A DNA stretch of 51,304 bases from Aeromicrobium yanjiei (GCF_009649075.1 NZ_CP045736.1:1-51304), one strand, 5' to 3'; shown: positions 35,039 to 44,316, counted from the stretch's first letter. Program-made: numbers and translations. The notes: generated by a model not told the origin, from the letters alone.

Positions 35039-36993
35039 TGGGCGCCTCCAAAGGGTGGGTGGCCCTGACGACCCCGGTCACCATGATCATGGCGCTGGTC
35101 GTCGCGATCCCCCTGCTGTTCGGAGGATCCGACTGCGACCCCGCGCTGGCGTCGTCGACCGGGCCGACCAGTGACGCGGTCTCGATCATGTCGTGGAACG
35201 TGTGCGCGAGCTCGTGCGGGCAATGGGACCAGCGCAGCGGTTCTGCGGTCGAGCAGGTCGGGCGCATCTCGCCGGACATTCTGGCGGTCCAGGAGGGCGG
35301 CTGGGGCAAGAAGAAGCGCCCGTTCACGTTCCAGGGGTTCGGTTCGCTGGGATACGCGAGCGGCAACAACAAGGCCCCGTTCATCGGGCGCTACATCTTC
35401 TACAAGCCGGGCAAGTTCGACCTCGTCAAAGCCGGCTCATTTGGCCTCGGCGGCACCCATGGCATGGCCTGGGCCAAGCTGCGGACCAAGGCCGACCGGG
35501 TGACGTTCACCGTCGTGGACGTGCACCTGGCGTTTGAGAAGTCCGCCGACGCCAAGCGCCGCTCCCAGATGATCGACGGCTTGGCCAAGGTGCGCGCCGT
35601 CTCTGGCGCTGACGCTCCGCTGGTGTTCGTGGGCGACTTCAACTCCAACAAGTCGCGCAACGTCGACGCGCCCGCAGCGGTCATGAGGGACGCCGGCCTC
35701 CGCGACGCCGTCGAGATTGCGGCCAACAAGCTCAACGAGAACGTCAACTCTGCCCGCGACCGCTCAGCGACCGCGAAGGTCGAACGCAACGGAAACCAGA
35801 CCGACCACATCTACGTCCCGTCCCAAACGACGGTGGCCTCCTGGCAGCAGATCGTGAACGCCACCGGCGACCGCTACGTCGCACCGTTCATCAGCGACCA
35901 CAACCCGATCATGGCCACGATCGCGCTGCCCGGGACCAAGCCGGCGAACCCCACCAAACCCGACACCAACACCACGGCCACCAGTGCACTGTCCACCAGT
36001 GCGCCGTCCACCACTGCACCGGCCGACGATGCGTCACCCGCGGCTGCGGTCGTCAAGCCGACCGCGAAACCGTCCGCTGCGGCGACCTCGGTGGGCAGGT
36101 GGAAGGGCGTTCAACTCAAGAACGCCGCCGCGATTGTCGCTGCTGGCAAGACGGCAGGCGTGAACCAGCGCGGTCAGACCATCGCGGTGATGACCGCGAT
36201 GGGCGAGTCCAGCCTGACCGTCCTGAACCGCGGCGACGCAGCCGGCCCGGACAGCCGTGGACTGTTCCAGCAGCGCAACAGCTGGGGCTCACTGGCCGAA
36301 CGGATGGACCCCACAGCCAGTGCCACCTTGTTCTACCGTGCGCTGCTCAAGGTCGACGGGTGGGCCGATCTTGAGCCGACCATGGCCGCGCACCGGGTGC
36401 AGCGCAACGCCGACCCCAACCACTACGAGAAGTTCTGGGACGACGCCGTCCAGGTCGTCGCATCCGTGACTGGCCAGTCCCCCGCCGAAGCGGGTTTCAG
36501 TGCTGCTCCCGGCTGCAACGACGGCGAAGCCACCAATGCGGTGTGGGCGTCGGGCGCAGACTGCGACTTCGGGAACCTCAGCACCCCGCGCAACTGCACC
36601 GAAGCGCTCAACGAGGCCGCCCGCATCGCACGCGATGCGTCGTGCACCAACGAGGTCCGCGGCGGCACCTGGCGCCGCCGGTGCCTCGAGTTCGTCGCCC
36701 GCGTCTATGGCTACGCCAGCTCCGGCACCCCGACGGCCAAAGCGCAGTACCGGCTCATGCAGTCCAAGGGCCTGATCAGCACCGACAAGAAGATCCCCGC
36801 CGGGGCGCTCGTGTACTTCAACTCATCCGACCCCGCCGGCCACATCGCCGTCTACGCCGGCAACGGCAAAGCGTTCTCCAACGACTACATCCGACCCGGC
36901 TGCATCGACCTCACACCGATGTCCTCCATGGGTGGCAACGGCCGCTACCTGGGCTGGTCACCACCGGTCTTCCCGCTCGGCGCACCCCTGTAA
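35038..36993 (+). CDS. EEP nuclease - transglycosylase - CHAP fusion
   Basis: 651 residues. One N-terminal hydrophobic segment (about 9-29) exports or anchors it. Residues about 50-300 form an endonuclease/exonuclease/phosphatase domain with the full catalytic set in order: SWN54, E86, VDVH163, GDFN200-203, TDH255-257, SDHN286-289. A Thr/Pro/Ala linker follows. About 360-480 is a lytic-transglycosylase-like domain (Glu390 in AMGESS, then GLFQQR). The C-terminus is CHAP/NlpC-like (CLEFVARVYGY, HIAVYAG). VirB1-like peptidoglycan openers are standard in such operons; adding an EEP nuclease is unusual. Start ATG 35038 is coupled to the lipoprotein stop. Confidence 0.78.
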   Translation: MGASKGWVALTTPVTMIMALVVAIPLLFGGSDCDPALASSTGPTSDAVSIMSWNVCASSCGQWDQRSGSAVEQVGRISPDILAVQEGGWGKKKRPFTFQGFGSLGYASGNNKAPFIGRYIFYKPGKFDLVKAGSFGLGGTHGMAWAKLRTKADRVTFTVVDVHLAFEKSADAKRRSQMIDGLAKVRAVSGADAPLVFVGDFNSNKSRNVDAPAAVMRDAGLRDAVEIAANKLNENVNSARDRSATAKVERNGNQTDHIYVPSQTTVASWQQIVNATGDRYVAPFISDHNPIMATIALPGTKPANPTKPDTNTTATSALSTSAPSTTAPADDASPAAAVVKPTAKPSAAATSVGRWKGVQLKNAAAIVAAGKTAGVNQRGQTIAVMTAMGESSLTVLNRGDAAGPDSRGLFQQRNSWGSLAERMDPTASATLFYRALLKVDGWADLEPTMAAHRVQRNADPNHYEKFWDDAVQVVASVTGQSPAEAGFSAAPGCNDGEATNAVWASGADCDFGNLSTPRNCTEALNEAARIARDASCTNEVRGGTWRRRCLEFVARVYGYASSGTPTAKAQYRLMQSKGLISTDKKIPAGALVYFNSSDPAGHIAVYAGNGKAFSNDYIRPGCIDLTPMSSMGGNGRYLGWSPPVFPLGAPL

Positions 36994-37016
36994 ACCCACC
37001 AGAAAGGCACCCCATC

Positions 37017-38438
37017 ATGACCGTGGAAACCATCCCGAACTTCCCCAACATCACGGCGCACTTCCACGCCGAAGACACCGTGGAAGTCCAACTGCTCGGC
37101 GTGAGCCAAATGTTTTACACCGATGAGGCCGGAGACGCCCGCAGCAAGGCCCTGACGTACCTGTGGGGCGTCGCCAGAGGCGCCGATCTCAACCGCTCGA
37201 TCCGGGTTACCACCCGCACCGCGGACAACCACGTCGCCGTGCTCATCGTGACCCCCGACGGCACCTACTACGACGAAGCCGACCCGATCAGCTCCTGGCC
37301 GATCTTGGAGCCCGACGCCGATGATCCGGCGCCAGCCGTCGCGCCCAGCAACACCGACGACTCCGCGCCGATCACAGAGGCCATCCTGATCAACCAGGCC
37401 GCGTCAGCGACACCGACGACGGATGCGGCCCCCCGGCCGGCCCGCGTGCCCGTCGTCGCTGCCCCGGCCGCCGTCGCCGCACCCGCGGGCGCTCAGCAGC
37501 TCGCCGGCCCCGATGTTCCTCGGCACCACGAACGAAAGTCGTTCATCGCCGAAGGCCCCGTGCTCGAGCCGGCCAAGCAGGGCTGGCGCGGAACCTTCAA
37601 CAAGATGGGCATGCGCCTAGACCCCGGCGCCAGCGAACTGCTGTGGCGCGACGACGTCAAGCAGGTCTCCCGCCACTGGCCCGGCCCCCGCACCATCGCG
37701 ATCGCCAACGGCAAGGGGTCAGCGAACAAGACCCCCACCACCGTCATGCTCGCCGCGGTGTTCGCTCGCTACGGCGGCGCTGGCGTCCTGGCGTGGGACA
37801 ACAATGAGACCCGCGGCTCGTTGGCCTGGCGCACCCAACAGTCCGGGCACCACAACACCGTGCTTGAGTTGCTCCCCCAAGCAGAGAAGCTGCTCGGCAC
37901 CGGCGCCCAGTCCGCCGAGATGTCCTACTTCGCGCACCACCAGCCCGAAGACAAGTTCGACGTCCTGCACTCAGACCAGTCCGTCGACGGCTCCCACGAA
38001 GTCTCCGGAGAAGAGGTCGACGCGATCCACCGCGTGGCCGCCAAGTACTACCGGCTGATCATGATGGATTCAGGCAACAACGAGCGCGCCGTCAACTGGC
38101 GCTCCATGATCGAACACTCCCAACAACTCGTCGTGCCCTGCACCAACGTCGAAGACACCGCCGAAGCCGGCGCCCGGATGCTCGAAGCGCTGTCGAACCG
38201 GGACGAGCACTCCCGCAAGCTTGCGCAGAACGCCGTGGCCGTCATCAGCAAGCGCACCCCCGGCAAGGACCCGAACATGGAACGAATCGTCAAGGACTTC
38301 CGCCCCCTAGTTCGCGAAGTCGTGACCATCCCCTACGACAAAGCGCTCGTCTCTGGCGTCATCCACTTCGACGCCCTCAACAACGACACCAAGCGCGCGT
38401 GGCTGCGCGCGACGGCTGCCGTCGCGAAGGGGCTGTAG
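37017..38438 (+). CDS. ParA/MinD-like ATPase of the conjugation cluster
   Basis: 473 residues from ATG 37017 with AAAGG upstream; an apparent extension to 36543 is a shadow of the previous gene. The first 100 residues are a small beta-rich domain, then an Ala/Pro linker, then a ParA-type ATPase with an unusual Walker A, KGSANKTPT, and switch-like text VLAWDNNETRGSLAWRTQ and LIMMDSGNNERAVNW. Proteins like this are seen in actinobacterial T4SS and plasmid maintenance loci; it may position the channel or plasmid rather than segregate it. Confidence 0.72.
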   Translation: MTVETIPNFPNITAHFHAEDTVEVQLLGVSQMFYTDEAGDARSKALTYLWGVARGADLNRSIRVTTRTADNHVAVLIVTPDGTYYDEADPISSWPILEPDADDPAPAVAPSNTDDSAPITEAILINQAASATPTTDAAPRPARVPVVAAPAAVAAPAGAQQLAGPDVPRHHERKSFIAEGPVLEPAKQGWRGTFNKMGMRLDPGASELLWRDDVKQVSRHWPGPRTIAIANGKGSANKTPTTVMLAAVFARYGGAGVLAWDNNETRGSLAWRTQQSGHHNTVLELLPQAEKLLGTGAQSAEMSYFAHHQPEDKFDVLHSDQSVDGSHEVSGEEVDAIHRVAAKYYRLIMMDSGNNERAVNWRSMIEHSQQLVVPCTNVEDTAEAGARMLEALSNRDEHSRKLAQNAVAVISKRTPGKDPNMERIVKDFRPLVREVVTIPYDKALVSGVIHFDALNNDTKRAWLRATAAVAKGL

Positions 38439-38500
38439 GAAACGGTCGGCCTGAATCGCACTGGGTCTGATGAGGGGTGCGATTCAAAGCCAGCTAAACG

Positions 38501-38756
38501 CTACTCGGGACGAACCACCGCTCGAAGCACCTCCCCAATCTGAGACCGCAGCGCTATCGCCTGCTCGCGAGTCACGCCGAGCCGCGCATCGAACTCCCAC
38601 TCGTCGACTACTTCCAAGTGCCTCATTGATCGCTCCGGCCAAAGTGATCAGTTCGTCTCGAGTCGCCGCAAGCAAGACCTCATCATCGGAGACTTCTTCG
38701 TCACCGATCCATGGATCCTCATTCTGAATTAATCTCATCGTCCGAATCCGTTTCAT
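38501..38756 (-). pseudogene. frameshifted immunity-like gene
   Basis: Begins with MRLIQNEDPWIGDEEVSDDE (from ATG 38738, or ATG 38756 overlapping the upstream stop) and DELITLAGAINEAL. It then continues in another frame as EVVDEWEFDARLGVTREQA and ends near VLRAVV at 38501. Read together this resembles small actinobacterial immunity-type proteins found after toxin tails. One extra base breaks it. It directly follows the toxin remnant upstream. Confidence 0.65.
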
Positions 38757-39006
38757 GGCACACTCAGGAAATAGTCGTAATCATTGGTCGATCGAAACGC
38801 CGGAGGCCGTCGGGCGCTCTCGGATTACGGACAACGACAGTCCTGTCTTGCCAATAGGCACTCCTGCCGCGCCTGAGGGGTCTCATCTGTCCGGTCGCGA
38901 CGACGTCTTCGATGTGCGACGCGAACTGACCCCGAGTCATGATCTCAGCGAACTCGCCGCATTGCCCCGCCGGCCCCAGCATCCGCTGGCACCGCAAAGC
39001 ACTCAA
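38753..39006 (-). pseudogene. toxin-tail fragment
   Basis: Text such as GEFAEIMTRGQFASHIEDVV, RRGRSAYWQDRTVVVRNPRA and PDG, followed in another frame by AFRSTNDYDYFLSVP and a stop, looks like the end of a secreted polymorphic toxin. One base appears missing between the two parts. Its stop overlaps the start of the immunity-like gene (ATGA), the typical toxin-immunity junction. The rest of the toxin is gone. Confidence 0.6.
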
Positions 39007-39098
39007 TCAGGTTGACGACGAACGCGCTGCGTCATCAACCTCATGGAATCCGCGCCTGTGCCACCAAGCGCGACGGGTTGGGCGCACCTGTACAGGGA

Positions 39099-39569
39099 TT
39101 AGCCCGTTTTGCCGGTCTCATAGATCAGTCGACCCTGGCTCTCTTCGCTTTGGAGGTAGGCAGCGATCGCCTGGCCGTGGAGTGCATCGCGGGCGTCGAC
39201 GGCGAACATGCTTGCTGATGACCACTCCACAAGCGCACCTCGCTCGGCGAGGGCCAGGACTACGTCGTCTCGCAGCCCGCAATTCTCGTTATCGAAGTGA
39301 ACCCGGAACACATACCGCCCGGAGGCAGTCGTCACACGCCGCACGAGAAAGTCGTCGTCAACCTCCGCCACATCGCCGAGCGCCAAGTCATAGGCGAAAA
39401 AGGGGATACAGCATAGCTCAAAGTGTCGCTCATCGAGCTTACGCGCCCATAGCTGCTCAGTTGTGATTCCGGTGTCCCCCGGGTCGATCTCGATCGCAAT
39501 GATGAAGTCAGAGCGATGCCGCCAAGTCGGGTCTCGATGGGTTGCTTCGCCCCAAGACATGAATTCCAT
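39099..39569 (-). CDS. DUF4265 protein, immunity-like
   Basis: 156 residues from ATG 39569, preceded by GGAG. IIAIEIDPGDTGITTEQLWA, ELCCIPFFAYDLALGDVAEV, GRYVFRVHFDNENCG and GALVEWSSASMFAVDARDA are hallmarks of DUF4265. Its members often follow toxin genes in actinobacteria. It follows the 39569-39806 toxin tail with a TGATG overlap. Looks intact. Confidence 0.75.
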   Translation of the reverse strand: MEFMSWGEATHRDPTWRHRSDFIIAIEIDPGDTGITTEQLWARKLDERHFELCCIPFFAYDLALGDVAEVDDDFLVRRVTTASGRYVFRVHFDNENCGLRDDVVLALAERGALVEWSSASMFAVDARDALHGQAIAAYLQSEESQGRLIYETGKTG

Positions 39570-39806
39570 CACCACCACTCCGGCGGCCACTGCCCGCGAT
39601 GGAACGGTGGCGGATTTACCGGGTAGTCCCGGGCACTATCCGCGAGCGTATCGCTTCTCACCGATGGTGGAAACCTCTTGCCAGCGGTCGCGCCACCAGT
39701 GGCACCTGGCTTGATCTTCGGGAAGGCCTTCGATGCAATGCCGGCCGACCGCTCGCTCGCAAACGCCGACCGCCAAATGGCCCCAACGCCCCCGCGATTC
39801 AGCAGT
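39569..39806 (-). pseudogene. toxin-tail fragment before DUF4265
   Basis: An open frame without start, reading IASKAFPKIKPGATGGATAG, KRFPPSVRSDTLADSARD and YPVNPPPFHRGQWPPEWW before a stop that shares a base with the DUF4265 start. Composition and position fit the last 75 residues of a polymorphic toxin. The upstream part has been lost; no catalytic family could be named. Confidence 0.5.
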
Positions 39807-40028
39807 CATCAAGGGCAGTGAGGGCGGTCCAGAGGTTCTGCGGCTAACCGTGATGCCCCGGGTGCTGATGCATGGAGCGTCGGTGAATCCCTGCTCGGCT
39901 GTGCGGAAGGGACAGAGTTTGCAGCGACTAGGAGGAAGAAGGTCTACCCATCAGTGGGACGCAGAGATGGGCAGAACCGCGAGGATGCGACGTCTGCGAT
40001 GAACAGACCCACCACCGCCGAACCTCCC

Positions 40029-40415
40029 TTACGGCCGCGGACCCCAGCAGCTCAGTCCGCCTCCCGGCATTGAGACGACCGTGTTCCCATCCGGCCAGCT
40101 CGCAGTCCACGATTCAAAGTCGGGATCTGCAGCGACCCGCAAGATGATCCCCCCGCTGAGAGTGACTACCAACGACCCGGAGTTCTCGTCGGCGGTCGCG
40201 AATTCGACAGTGCCACCGCCGATGACCCGATGCAGACCCTGGTCCGTCCCGAGGTTCTGGGGGTCGAAGGTTGTCGGTGCGCGGCCCGTACCTGAGATAG
40301 TGAAGGACCCCTCAATTCGGATCTGGACTCCTCCCGAGAACATCAAAGTGACCGCATATTCGGTGTCGATTTCCTCGATGCGACGCGTGCCGATATCAAT
40401 CTGCACTGCTACCAC
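40029..40415 (-). CDS. DUF6188-like immunity protein
   Basis: 128 residues from GTG 40415. Two-sheet beta pattern: EIDTEYAVTLMFSGGVQIRI, EGSFTISG, GSLVVTLSGGIILRVAADPD, ESWTASWPDG and VVSMPGGGLSCW, characteristic of the DUF6188 family placed after toxin domains in actinobacteria. The start overlaps the stop of the toxin tail upstream. It appears intact. Confidence 0.7.
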   Translation of the reverse strand: MVAVQIDIGTRRIEEIDTEYAVTLMFSGGVQIRIEGSFTISGTGRAPTTFDPQNLGTDQGLHRVIGGGTVEFATADENSGSLVVTLSGGIILRVAADPDFESWTASWPDGNTVVSMPGGGLSCWGPRP

Positions 40416-40560
40416 CCCTCCGGAAGCTCGAATCCGTCGCCTGAGTTGCGCAGGATATGGGTCTCCGGCCGAGAGCCCGGTTTCCCGTTGACACCGATGG
40501 GCTGGCCCTTCGGGTTGTAGAACCTTACATAGCCGTTGGGGTATCGCTCAGTTGCTCCCA
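40409..40560 (-). pseudogene. toxin-tail fragment before DUF6188
   Basis: Reads RDWEQLS, then in another frame ERYPNGYVRFYNPKGQPIGV, NGKPGSRPETHIL and FELPEGW with a stop at 40409-40411. This is typical text for the last residues of actinobacterial polymorphic toxins. It is broken by a frameshift and cut off about 20 bases later by the IS element. Confidence 0.6.
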
Positions 40561-40613
40561 ATCACGCGGACTGGGTCACGTCCCGAGTTTTCCGGACTCT
40601 TCTCGTGTGTTGA

Positions 40614-41105
40614 TCATGCCGCCTTGTCGGCGGCGGTGTGAAGGGATTCGAACTCGATCGGGCTCAGGTAACCGATCGATGAGTGGCGCCTCGTCGGGTT
40701 GTAGAACGCTTCGATCCACTCGAAGATCCCGATGGCTAACTCGGCCCGGGTCGACCAGTCACGGCGGTCAAGGAGCTCGACCTGCATCGCGCCGATGAAC
40801 GACTCCCTGAGCGAGTTGTTGTAGGCGCAGGCGGCCTTTCCCATCGAGCCGATCAGCCCGGCCTCGCGGAGCCGATTGCCGAACCGCCACGACGTGAATT
40901 GCGCTCCAAGGTCGGAGTGGACCACCGTTCCTGGTGCCGGTTTGCGACGCCACCTGGCCATGTCGATCGCGTCGACGACCAGCTCGGTGCGCAGGTGGTC
41001 AGCGATCGACCACCCGACGCAACCGCATGAGTAGACGTGGATCGCTGCCGCGCAGTAGACCCACCCTTCGCTGGTCCTGTGCTGCGTGATGTCGGTGACC
41101 CACAA
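40614..41105 (-). pseudogene. IS3 transposase OrfB, C-terminal part
   Basis: Integrase-core text WVTDITQHRTSEGWVYCAAA, HSDLGAQFTSWRFGNRL, ESFIGAMQVELL and FEWIEAFYNPTRRHSSIGYL gives the DDE catalytic set of IS3 transposases. The N-terminal half lies in other frames (about 41119-41330), separated by a stop, so no complete OrfB is made. Confidence 0.82.
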
Positions 41106-41324
41106 CTTGACGGGCGCGTCAGCGACGAACTCGCGCTTGACGTGGTCCTAGAAGACCGCCGGGGATCTGCCCATGGACGGGGCGGACCCCGTAGGTCTGT
41201 CGCGACGGGGCGTGAATGTCGTGGATCGTGTTCAGCAAGTGGGCACGTCGACGTCTCGTGCTGACGGTGGCCGATTGAGCCACTCGTAGTGGCCGGAGGT
41301 CAAAACGCCCAAGACCCCGGCAGA

Positions 41325-41660
41325 TCACCGCGACAGGAAAGTCGTCGGCGAGTTCGTGGACCAGCAGGAACCCACTGTTGGGAAGACGTTCTCCCTTGCG
41401 AGATAGGCCGACGCACGTTTCAGTATCTCGATCTCCATCACCTGGACCCGGTTCTCGCGACGCAGACGCACCAGCTCTGAGCGTTCGTCTTTCGTCAGAC
41501 CGGGACGGTCGCCGGCCTCGACCTCGGCTTGAGCCGTCAACCGGCGCAGACCGGACTCACTGACTCCCAGATCCTTCGCGATCTCAGCCACAGGGCAATC
41601 GCCGGACCGGGCAAGCTCGACTGCTCGACGACGGAACTCCTCGGGCTTTGCTGCAGGCAT
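41325..41660 (-). CDS. IS3 transposase OrfA
   Basis: 111 residues. EEFRRRAVELARSGDCPVAE and IAKDLGVSESGLRRL form the DNA-binding HTH; a leucine-rich coil follows (LVRLRRENRVQVMEIEILKR), as in IS3 OrfA. Its tail normally frameshifts into OrfB, but OrfB here is broken. Confidence 0.8.
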   Translation of the reverse strand: MPAAKPEEFRRRAVELARSGDCPVAEIAKDLGVSESGLRRLTAQAEVEAGDRPGLTKDERSELVRLRRENRVQVMEIEILKRASAYLARENVFPTVGSCWSTNSPTTFLSR

Positions 41661-41851
41661 TCCAGACTCCTCGCTCGGAGCAATCCTTGCTCCAACATTG
41701 GTGTCCGGAAAATCCGGGACAGGTCAGGTCAAGCGACATCATCGGCCGCGTGTGGTGGGTGCGTGGATCGCGTCGAACAGTCCGTGGATCGCGTCCCGGG
41801 TTGTGGCCCATTTGGGGTCGCTGCTCGGGGTTCCGTCGCGGGCCAACTGGC

Positions 41852-42103
41852 TATGAGAACTCCAAGGTCGCCCCAGGGCTCGAAGTCGTGATCCGCATGA
41901 CCGAGACCTTCAACGTCACCGTCGACTACTTGCTCTTCGACGCCGCCGAACGACGGCCACTGAACGCGCCCAGCAGCGCCGTCAACGCCCGCCTCACCGA
42001 CCTCCACCAACTCAGCGACGAAGAACGCCACACCATCACCAACGTCATCGACGCCCTCGTCACCAAAGCCAAACTCCGCCTCATCACCGGCGGAGCGGGC
42101 TGA
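41852..42103 (+). pseudogene. XRE-family regulator fragment
   Basis: Plus-strand text YENSKVAPGLEVVIRMTETF, NVTVDYLLFDAAERRPL and LSDEERHTITNVIDALVTKA is the C-terminal two thirds of an XRE-type repressor. The first helices of the HTH are missing; the sequence before 41852 does not read as HTH. It was probably truncated by the same event that brought in the IS element. Confidence 0.65.
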
Positions 42104-42106
42104 GGC

Positions 42107-42625
42107 TCAGGCCTGTCCGAAGGGCACCGGCACGGACCCAGCACCTGACCATCGACGGGTGGCCAACGCGATCGCGTCGTTCTCCCCAGCGAGCACGACA
42201 TGGAACGGGACCGGCGGACGGTCCCACCATTCGCCAAGCTCGACGGACTGGCTCCATTCCTCGGCCGCAGACTCCAGCGCTCGAGCAAGCCAGCCGAGCG
42301 CCTCAGGCCCTGCGTGCGCGAGGACCTGGTCCGGGTCTGTGATCGTCACGACGTAGCCCTCGCCCGCGGGCAAGGTCTCCAGTTCGGCGATGCACTCGTT
42401 GAAAGCATCCTCGTTCTCGCCGAAGTAGAGCGGGAACTGCAGCGCGGCCGCGAACTCGTCGAAGAGCCCGCTGACCGTGCGCATCTTGCGACCGCGCAAG
42501 ATCCGGGCGGTCAGGCCCGACTCCACCCAGCCGACCACAGCCGACCCGATCGCCTGCTGGTCACCTTCGAGAAGGAGAGGCCGAAACTCCGGATCTACCT
42601 TCAGCAACGCGCGAACGTCGGTCAT
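42107..42625 (-). CDS. barstar-family ribonuclease inhibitor
   Basis: 172 residues. [39 protein letters not shown] and the strands after it match barstar (beta strand, helix, YFGEN-D-F). The N-terminal extension and acidic C-terminal text ([20 protein letters not shown]) fit larger barstar-like proteins. It inhibits the ribonuclease encoded just upstream, whose stop overlaps this start (ATGA). Confidence 0.82.
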   Translation of the reverse strand: MTDVRALLKVDPEFRPLLLEGDQQAIGSAVVGWVESGLTARILRGRKMRTVSGLFDEFAAALQFPLYFGENEDAFNECIAELETLPAGEGYVVTITDPDQVLAHAGPEALGWLARALESAAEEWSQSVELGEWWDRPPVPFHVVLAGENDAIALATRRWSGAGSVPVPFGQA

Positions 42626-43097
42626 TTAGTCGGCCCCCGAACAAGCATGAAGCTGCCGTAATGATCGCCCGTGAAATAGGCCGATCCATCACTGCTGGTA
42701 ACCAACCGCTCGGCGCCACGGTTGACACCCTTAGTGTACTGATTGACCTCCCACTCACGATAAGTAACCCCTCCGGCACGCGGTCCTCCGAGTTCCTGAA
42801 GACCGAGCCGCTCTTGTACCCCGGTAGCGGTGCACCCTTCGCATCGATCCGGTCCAGAACCGACCAGGTCTTCTTCGAAGCAGGCCCAATCGGCAGGATG
42901 TGGTCTGCGCTCTTTGCGTCAACGCCAGCAGCACGTTCACTCGTAGCAGCGGCACCAGCCCGTCCGGGTCCGCCAGCAGCAAGGGTGGCCAGCAAACCTA
43001 GAACCTCGCCGCGCTGGTAATTCAGCGTGTCCCGCTCGGGACCTGTCAACTTGTCGGTCAAATCCTGAAGAGGCGTCGCTCCGAAGGCCGCCGCCAA
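42622..43097 (-). pseudogene. barnase-like toxin, frameshifted
   Basis: Frame one reads [20 protein letters not shown] and [19 protein letters not shown]. After a frameshift near 42790 it continues [38 protein letters not shown], then YGSFMLV and a stop. The second part holds the barnase catalytic set: the Glu of TYREW, the Arg of GAERLV and the His of GDHY. The frame change makes the toxin inactive as sequenced; the start is unclear. Confidence 0.75.
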
Positions 43098-43179
43098 CGG
43101 CCGGCCTTATAACGAAGTTCTGACGAAGAGGTCACCCACCGACGAAGGGTTGGACAAGTGCCCGTTGAGGATTGGCGTC

Positions 43180-43620
43180 GAGCCAATGGGGGGCGAGTCC
43201 TACATTTGGCTTGAGTACAACGCAGAGTTCCCTGTATGGCACCAAACTGGCATGCTTCCGCTTCATCGCCGGGCGCAACACTGCTTCAGATTCGCGCTCG
43301 GACGACTTGTTCCGCTACTCCGGTAGCCAACAGATCACGTGCTCTGTCGATCACGTCTACGACTACGGCGACGGACTCGCACGTCTTGCGATCAAAGGAG
43401 CGACGCCCGAAGAACCAACCACTCGACTTGAAGTCTACAAACTTCGCGGGCTGTCCGGGATACCCGTCTTGGAGTGGGCGGCGAAGGTGGATGCCCTGCG
43501 CGTCAACGGCGAAGGCGGGCAGACGTGGCAAGGGTTCACCTTCTACGCGAAGCGTTTCTACGCACTCACTGGTGATCACGGACAGGACAACAGATACCTC
43601 CACATGCAGCAGTCCTCGAT
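43180..43620 (+). pseudogene. secreted beta-propeller gene, N-terminal copy
   Basis: Text GGESYIWLEYNAEFP, then in another frame LYGTKLACFRFIAGRN, FRYSGSQQITCSVDHVYDYG and WQGFTFYAKRFYALTGDHGQ resembles the P68 RBP/TagC-type beta-propeller seen in secreted actinobacterial proteins. It runs into unrelated sequence and is frameshifted. A second, partial copy with the C-terminal half is at 45602-46028. Confidence 0.55.
43264..43323 (+). repeat. 60-bp exact repeat, copy 1
   Basis: Identical to 45604-45663, and followed further on by a second shared stretch (about 43459-43620 and 45663-45810, a few mismatches). Copy 2 lacks the bases between the two stretches. The pair flanks the Rhs/REase toxin remnants and could mediate their gain or loss by recombination. 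Confidence 0.8.
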
Positions 43621-43806
43621 GGCGCACACGGCCAAGAGGATGACGCCGACCCCAAGCGCAGCATTGATCCCGGCATCCGGCGCGGGTTTGGGCTCGGTGG
43701 AGACGTTTCGACCCCGCAGATCGGGACAGCTGTCACTTACTAGAGGAGTCGGTGCCGGAGGTGTCAACGACGCTTGGAGCGCGCTTCGTCATCCGGAGCA
43801 ACAAGA

Positions 43807-44011
43807 TCAAGGATGAGATCGGCGCGACCCGGCACGAACCAACGCCAGGACCAGGACAACGAAGGCAAGTGCAGAGACGCACGCGGCCGCCCGTTCCGCC
43901 CCCCCCAGCAGAGAGTCCGATACGTACCACTGACAGGACTGCGGCGAGGGCGGCACAAGAAACGAGCAGCTTGTAGCCGGGAGAAAGTTCTCTCAATTTC
44001 GTAATCAACAC
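43807..44011 (-). pseudogene. small two-helix membrane immunity-like protein with G8 frameshift
   Basis: Starts with GTG 44011, overlapping the toxin stop upstream: MLITKLRELSPGYKLLVSCA, then AALAAVLSVVRIGLS (first membrane helix). After a run of eight G/C at about 43909-43916 the frame changes and reads CVSALAFVVLVLALVRAGS (second helix), stop at 43807. Either phase-variable slippage or decay. It looks like the membrane immunity partner of the Rhs tail. Confidence 0.55.
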
Positions 44012-44282
44012 GCCGTTGCCGTCCCGTAAGCGGAGAACGCATATCCTACGCCCGCGGCAACCAGGGCGGTCGTGCCTCCAGTGAAGGGGGCTGCGAGTAA
44101 GGACCCCGTGGCGAGGAGGTGACCTCCGTAAGACACCAAACAGTTGACAGAGACGTGGAGCTCGATGCTTGGCAGGTGGTCGACAACTGAGTCCGCAAGG
44201 TCCTCTCCGAACACATGCCGCTGGGGTCAGAATTGTTCACTGGGTCCCCGGCTGCGTAGTGCCCTCCTCCGACACCACGCAC
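44005..44282 (-). pseudogene. Rhs-type toxin tail
   Basis: GGGHYAAGDPVNNSDPSG is the end of an Rhs core repeat. After a one-base frame change the variable tail FGEDLADSVVDHLPSIELHV, SYGGHLLATGSLLAA and FTGGTTALVAAGVGYAFSAY follows, then the stop. The tail is hydrophobic and could insert in membranes, which is inference. It is the only clear Rhs core piece in the window. Confidence 0.7.
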
Positions 44283-44316
44283 GCCAAGCCTTCAGCGGCC
44301 AATCCAGCTGATCGGT

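Larger units (their letters stand above)
40579..41721 (-). mobile_element. degenerate IS3-family insertion sequence
   Basis: About 1.14 kb. Imperfect terminal inverted repeats TCCCGAGTTTTCCGGACTC (40581-40599) and the complement of TCCCGGATTTTCCGGACAC (41701-41719) bound two transposase frames in IS3 order. GGTCA flanks both ends (40574-40578 and 41722-41726), consistent with a 5-bp target duplication. Frameshifts and a stop in orfB make it inactive. It interrupts the toxin-immunity array. Confidence 0.8.

Noticed and set aside
36543..37016. N-terminal extension of the ParA-like ATPase
   Set aside because: It lies inside the nuclease-hydrolase gene in another frame; the ATG at 37017 has its own box.
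41762..41795. Direct repeat CGTGGATCGCGTC twice
   Set aside because: Two short copies only, in sequence between the IS end and a gene fragment; no function suggested.
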